The notes beneath the pieces were generated by a model that was not told the origin of the DNA, did not search any database, and saw only the letters and a list, made by a program, of their open reading frames with translations. 36,962 bases of DNA from Thiohalomonas denitrificans (lineage in GTDB: Bacteria; Pseudomonadota; Gammaproteobacteria; Thiohalomonadales; Thiohalomonadaceae). This document shows, in pieces, positions 33,526 to 36,962 of this stretch (its first letter is position 1; every line of letters starts with the position of its first letter). The translations under genes and the position numbers were made by a program. The stretch covers positions 1 to 36,962 of the forward strand of contig NZ_JAENYR010000034.1 of NCBI RefSeq assembly GCF_016841685.1, written 5' to 3'.

Positions 33526-34548
33526 ATGGATATGCAGGCGGCCATCCGCACAGTGACCGAACGGCGGGACCTCTCCGAGGCCGAGATGCACGAAGTGATG
33601 CGCATCGTCATGACCGGCGAGGCGACACCGGCCCAGATCGGCGGTTTTCTCGTGGGACTCCGCATGAAGGGCGAGACCATCGACGAGATCGCTGCCGCCG
33701 CAGCCGTCATGCGCGAGTTGGCAACCGGCGTAAAGGTGGGCGGTCCTCACCTGGTGGACACCTGCGGCACCGGAGGTGACGCCATCGGCACCTTCAATAT
33801 CTCCACCACGGCAGCCTTTGTGGTTGCCGCAGCCGGCGGCCGGGTAGCCAAGCATGGCAACCGCTCGATCTCCGGAAAGTCGGGGAGTGCCGACGTGCTG
33901 GAGGCCGCCGGAGTCAATCTCGATCTCACCCCGGCCGAGGTCGCGCAGTGTGTCGAGGACGTGGGTGTCGGTTTCATGTTTGCGCCGCATCATCACAGTG
34001 CCATGAAGCACGCGATTGCGCCGCGTCGCGAGATGGGCGTGCGCACGATTTTCAATGTACTCGGGCCGCTCACCAATCCGGCCGGCGCGCCTCATCAGGT
34101 GATTGGCGTCTTTTCCAACCACTGGGTCGAACCCCTGGCCGAAGTGCTCGGAAAGCTCGGCAGCCGCCATGTTCTCGTGGTGCACGCCGAAGACGGCATG
34201 GACGAGATCAGCATCGGCGCACCGACCCTGGTTGCCGAGTTGAAGGATGGCGTGGTCAGCACCTATCGCATTACGCCCGAAATGTTCGGGATCAGGCAGT
34301 GCAGTATCACCGCACTCGCGGTCGAGGGACCGGAACAGTCCGTGGTGGTAATGCGCAGCGTCCTGGATGGGGTGCCGGGACCGGCACAGGACATCGTGCG
34401 GCTGAATGCCGGCGCCGCCATCTACGCGGCCGATCTGGTCGACAGCCTCCAGGCTGGCGTCGACAGGGCCACCGAAGTGATCGCCTCCGGTGCCGCCCGT
34501 GAAAAGCTCGATGCGCTGGTGACCTTTACCCGTGGTCTGAAGAGATAG
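33526..34548 (+). CDS. trpD: anthranilate phosphoribosyltransferase
   Basis: A 340-residue enzyme joining anthranilate to PRPP, the second step of tryptophan synthesis. The helical N-terminal domain is followed by the phosphoribosyl-binding [44 protein letters not shown] and [35 protein letters not shown] are the conserved anthranilate-binding and active-site stretches. The start at 33526 (AAGGTTAACC upstream) gives the usual N-terminus; an upstream frame from 33493 would overlap nothing but adds 11 residues. The trpD-trpC gap is 76 bases, consistent with one operon. Confidence 0.96.
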   Translation: MDMQAAIRTVTERRDLSEAEMHEVMRIVMTGEATPAQIGGFLVGLRMKGETIDEIAAAAAVMRELATGVKVGGPHLVDTCGTGGDAIGTFNISTTAAFVVAAAGGRVAKHGNRSISGKSGSADVLEAAGVNLDLTPAEVAQCVEDVGVGFMFAPHHHSAMKHAIAPRREMGVRTIFNVLGPLTNPAGAPHQVIGVFSNHWVEPLAEVLGKLGSRHVLVVHAEDGMDEISIGAPTLVAELKDGVVSTYRITPEMFGIRQCSITALAVEGPEQSVVVMRSVLDGVPGPAQDIVRLNAGAAIYAADLVDSLQAGVDRATEVIASGAAREKLDALVTFTRGLKR

Positions 34549-34624
34549 CGCCTGACGCTTGCCCGTCCCGCCTCATCGCTTCGCGGCTGCGGCCGCTCCG
34601 ATTCGACAGACGTATGGAACCAAG

Positions 34625-35425
34625 ATGGCTGAAGTGCCGGATATTTTGAAAAAGATCATCGCCCGCAAGGCCGAAGAGGTCGCCGAGCGGGTCTGCCAGG
34701 TGCCGCTGCGGCTCCTGGAGGAACGAATCGAGAGCACGGCCCCGGAACGGCGCGACTTCGTCGGGGCGATCGAGGCCCGCCTCGCCGCAGGACGCCCGGC
34801 GGTCATCGCCGAGGTGAAAAAGGCCTCCCCGAGCAAAGGCGTCATTCGCGAGGATTTCCAGCCCGACGCCATCGCCGCCTCCTATGAGCGGGGCGGGGCG
34901 GCTTGTCTCTCCATCCTGACCGATATCGATTTCTTCCAGGGGGCCGACGAGTATCTGCGTCGGGCCCGGGCGGCCTGTTCGCTGCCGGTACTGCGAAAGG
35001 ATTTCGTCATCGACCCCTATCAGGTCCACGAGGCCAGGAGCATCGGCGCCGACTGCATTCTGCTCATTGCCGCCGCCCTTGGTGACGATCAGATGAGTGA
35101 GCTGGCCGGCGTCGCGCGGGAACGGGGCATGGATGTGCTGGTCGAGGTACACGATGCCGAAGAGCTGGCGCGCACCCTCCCGCTGCAACTCCCGCTGCTG
35201 GGGATCAACAACCGCGACCTGCGCACCTTCGAGACCCGCCTGGAGACCACCCTGGAACTCCTCGACAGCATCCCGGACGACCGCATCGTCGTGACCGAAA
35301 GCGGCATTCACACCGGGGAGGATGTCCGGCTCATGCGTAACCACGGCGTCAACACCTTCCTGGTCGGTGAGGCCTTCATGCGCGCAGAGGATCCGGGGGA
35401 GAAATTGGCAGAGCTGTTCGAATAA
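34625..35425 (+). CDS. trpC: indole-3-glycerol-phosphate synthase
   Basis: A 266-residue (beta/alpha)8 barrel enzyme closing the indole ring. It is monofunctional: no TrpF domain follows. Key stretches are [37 protein letters not shown] with catalytic lysines, [54 protein letters not shown] and VTESGIHT. The start at 34625 matches the family; an in-frame ATG at 34559 would add an alanine-rich 22 residues. It ends the trpGDC block and is followed by a repeat nest and the convergent crp gene. Confidence 0.97.
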   Translation: MAEVPDILKKIIARKAEEVAERVCQVPLRLLEERIESTAPERRDFVGAIEARLAAGRPAVIAEVKKASPSKGVIREDFQPDAIAASYERGGAACLSILTDIDFFQGADEYLRRARAACSLPVLRKDFVIDPYQVHEARSIGADCILLIAAALGDDQMSELAGVARERGMDVLVEVHDAEELARTLPLQLPLLGINNRDLRTFETRLETTLELLDSIPDDRIVVTESGIHTGEDVRLMRNHGVNTFLVGEAFMRAEDPGEKLAELFE

Positions 35426-35669
35426 GGCGAGTGGCTAGTTGCGAGTGGCTAGTGGCGAGTGGCTAGAAGCCTGTCCGAGAAAATCGTGTTTTGTAGGTTG
35501 GGGTGAGTTATACGAACCCCAACGCTGATTTTGTTGGGCTTCGTTCCTCAGCGCCAACCTACATTTTGGAGCCCATGGCTACTCGGATAGGCTCCTGGCT
35601 CCTCGCTCCTCGCTCCTCGCTCCTCGCTCCTCGCTACTAGCCACTCGCCACTCGCTACTAGCCACTGAA
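35426..35669. repeat. nested palindrome of simple repeats around a MITE copy
   Basis: The left side has three copies of GCGAGTGGCTAGT (35428-35466). The right side has about six copies of the heptamer CTCCTCG (35594-35635) and then CTACTAGCCACTCGCCACTC, the inverted form of the left repeat, ending at the crp stop. The MITE copy at 35463-35598 sits in the middle. The whole could fold into one long stem between the convergent trpC and crp genes and act as a two-way terminator. Confidence 0.8.
35463..35598. repeat. MITE-like palindromic element, copy 2
   Basis: CTAGAAGCCTGTCCGAGAAA at the left and CTCGGATAGGCTCCTGG at the right. The inner sequence is nearly the same as copy 1 at 8251-8390, including TGTAGGTTGGGGTGAGTTA and TTGTTGGGCTTCGTTCCTCA. 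It lies 37 bases after the trpC stop. Confidence 0.9.
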
Positions 35670-36308
35670 CTACCGCGTGCCGTAGACGACGATGGTCTTG
35701 CCCTTGACCCAGACTAGCCCCTGTTCCTCGAGGGCTTTCAGTACGCGGCCCGCCATTTCGCGGGAGCAGCCGACGATTCGGCCCAGTTCCTGGCGGGTAA
35801 CGCGGATCTGCATACCGTCCGGGTGTGTCATGGCATCGGGCTGCTTGGTCAGGTCCAGCAGGGTGCGGGCGATGCGGCCGGTGACATCCAGGAATGCCAG
35901 ATCGCCTACCTTGCGGCTGGTGGCACGCAAGCGGGTGGCCATCTGGGCGGCAAGGGCGAAGAGGATTTCGGTATCTTCGGCGGCCAGCTGCCGATAGCGG
36001 GCGTAACTGATCTCGGCCAGTTCGCATTCGGTCCGGGCCCGAACCCAGGCGCTGCGCCCCTGTTGTTCGTCGAACAGGCCCATTTCGCCGAAAAATTCCC
36101 CTTTGTTCAGGTATGACAAGACAATTTCCCGACCCTCATCGTCTTCGATGAGAACCGAGACGGAGCCCTCCAGGATGTAATAGAGCACGTCCGGTTTGTC
36201 GCCGGCGCAGATGATGGTGCTTTTGGCCGGATAGCGACGGCGGTGACAATGTTGGAGGAAACGATCGATCGAGGGGTTGCCCGTCCCTTTTGCAGGGGTA
36301 ACCTTCAT
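35670..36308 (-). CDS. crp: CRP/Vfr-family cAMP-responsive regulator
   Basis: A 212-residue CRP-family regulator closest to Vfr/CRP. The cyclic-nucleotide domain covers about 15-125. [39 protein letters not shown] carries the cAMP-phosphate contacts (E and the RS pair) as in E. coli CRP. The long C-helix contains [30 protein letters not shown]. The winged helix has [31 protein letters not shown], with the RE..GRVL recognition-helix pattern of CRP. It would control carbon use and, as Vfr in pseudomonads, surface and virulence traits. Gene order trpC-crp-osmC-like equals the P. aeruginosa order trpC-vfr-PA0653. The 128-base divergent gap to the OsmC-like gene has the palindrome ATACGTAT but no good TGTGA-N6-TCACA site. 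Confidence 0.93.
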   Translation of the reverse strand: MKVTPAKGTGNPSIDRFLQHCHRRRYPAKSTIICAGDKPDVLYYILEGSVSVLIEDDEGREIVLSYLNKGEFFGEMGLFDEQQGRSAWVRARTECELAEISYARYRQLAAEDTEILFALAAQMATRLRATSRKVGDLAFLDVTGRIARTLLDLTKQPDAMTHPDGMQIRVTRQELGRIVGCSREMAGRVLKALEEQGLVWVKGKTIVVYGTR

Positions 36309-36436
36309 GAACTTTCCTTTACTTTTTAACAGAATATTCCCATACGTATACCAGTCTGCCTATAGCCAGGCAAGCGCATGGAGTAATATGGAGTGGTTTA
36401 CACAGTACAAAGACCGGAAAAAACGGGGGCAGTTCA

Positions 36437-36865
36437 ATGAAGGCGCGTATCAAATGGGTCGAGCAGGCAACGTTCCTCGGCGAGGCGGATAGCGGCCATG
36501 CCGTTGTCATGGATGGCCCGCCAGAGCACGGTGGCCGCAATCTGGGCGTACGCCCCATGGAGATGCTGCTCCTCGGTATGGGCGGATGTACCGCATTTGA
36601 CGTGGTTCACATTTTGAAGAAAAGCCGTCAGCCGGTGAGCGATTGCGTCGCCGAAATCGAAGCCGAGCGGGCGGAGGACGATCCAAAGGTCTTTACGCGC
36701 ATCCACGTCCACTTCGTGGTAACCGGACAGGATCTGGATCCCAAGCGGGTCGAGCGGGCCGTGCATCTCTCTGCCGACAAGTACTGCTCCGCTTCCATCA
36801 TGCTCGGCAAAGTCGCCGAAATCACCCACGGATTCGAGATTCGGGGTAACTGCTTGCCCGGTTGA
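36437..36865 (+). CDS. OsmC/YhfA-family protein
   Basis: A 142-residue OsmC-fold protein. LLLGMGGCTAFDVVHILKKSRQ (about 45-66) holds the first conserved cysteine, and HLSADKYCSASIMLGKVAEITHGFEI (about 110-135) holds the second. Together they form the thiol peroxidase-type active pair. The YhfA-like subgroup, often beside crp, has no settled function. The last residues GNCLPG and the stop codon are encoded by the end of a TIR element (36846 onward), so the natural C-terminus may have been changed. The ATG at 36437 follows GGGGGCAGTTCA. It is divergent from crp. Confidence 0.9.
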   Translation: MKARIKWVEQATFLGEADSGHAVVMDGPPEHGGRNLGVRPMEMLLLGMGGCTAFDVVHILKKSRQPVSDCVAEIEAERAEDDPKVFTRIHVHFVVTGQDLDPKRVERAVHLSADKYCSASIMLGKVAEITHGFEIRGNCLPG

Positions 36866-36962
36866 ACATGCGCGGCATAGGAGATTCGTCATCCCCGCAG
36901 GCGGGCACCATTGCGTCTCGAGGTGATCCGCGAAGCCAATATGACGTCATCCCCGCGCAGGC
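36846..36962 (+). repeat. TIR element, family GTAACTGCTC (copy C, cut by window end)
   Basis: It starts GTAACTGCTTGCCCGGTTGA and continues CATGCGCGGCATAGGAGATT-CGTCATCCCCGC. This matches the reverse complement of 29541-29594 at nearly every position. It begins inside the OsmC-like gene and runs off the window with two CATCCCCGC(GC)AGGC units. The right end is not visible. Confidence 0.85.

Noticed and set aside
36309-36436. CRP binding site in the crp/osmC-like divergent gap
   Set aside because: Only the short palindrome ATACGTAT was found; no TGTGA-N6-TCACA match good enough to annotate.

Overview
The window looks like a chromosome segment of a gammaproteobacterium of fairly high GC. The backbone order rpe - gph - trpE // trpG - trpD - trpC - crp(vfr) - osmC-like is the order known from Pseudomonas and relatives. 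Many short palindromic repeats of gammaproteobacterial style lie between the genes. Species cannot be fixed from the sequence; dense REP/MITE elements and no recognisable plasmid or phage genes suggest an environmental, non-Pseudomonas lineage.

Layout. (1) 1-5.0 kb, housekeeping: a 2OG-Fe(II) oxygenase (-), a DjlA-type co-chaperone, an alanine/Na+ symporter (-), a stand-alone AsnC-type sensor domain followed by a broken paralogue, a repeat-rich 500-bp stretch, and a CopD-like membrane protein (-). (2) 5.0-8.3 kb: rpe, gph, trpE. (3) 8.4-31.0 kb: a 22-kb accessory island for a cell-surface glycan. It encodes a Wzc-type tyrosine kinase, a PglF-type 4,6-dehydratase, a WbpB-WbpD-(GlpD-like)-WbpE operon, a Wzx flippase, a probable Wzy polymerase, two GT4 glycosyltransferases, an exported PKD/beta-helix protein, a TylF-type methyltransferase, PglD, PglC, a PglE-like aminotransferase and an ATP-grasp enzyme. 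(4) 31.2-35.4 kb: trpG, a Bcr/CflA-type MFS exporter, trpD, trpC. (5) 35.7-37 kb: crp/vfr and an OsmC-like gene, divergent.

How it fits together. PglF, the aminotransferase and PglD are a set for a UDP-2,4-diacetamido-trideoxyhexose (bacillosamine type). PglC would load that sugar phosphate on undecaprenyl phosphate. WbpB, WbpE and WbpD are three steps to a UDP-2,3-diacetamido-uronic acid; the UDP-GlcNAc 6-dehydrogenase (WbpA) that must precede them is not in the window. The glycosyltransferases would extend the unit, Wzx flip it, Wzy polymerise it, and the Wzc homologue set chain length. No outer-membrane Wza porin or Wzb phosphatase is present here. The GlpD-like, TylF-like, ATP-grasp and beta-helix proteins are the unassigned, potentially new part.

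The island sits between trpE and trpG, the locus that in P. aeruginosa holds the R/F-pyocin cluster, so the site appears to be a recurrent insertion point. Related palindromic elements stand directly downstream of trpE, trpG and trpC. A second element family with TIR GTAACTGCTC occurs at three places; one copy has a perfect 8-bp target duplication and another encodes the last residues of the OsmC-like protein.
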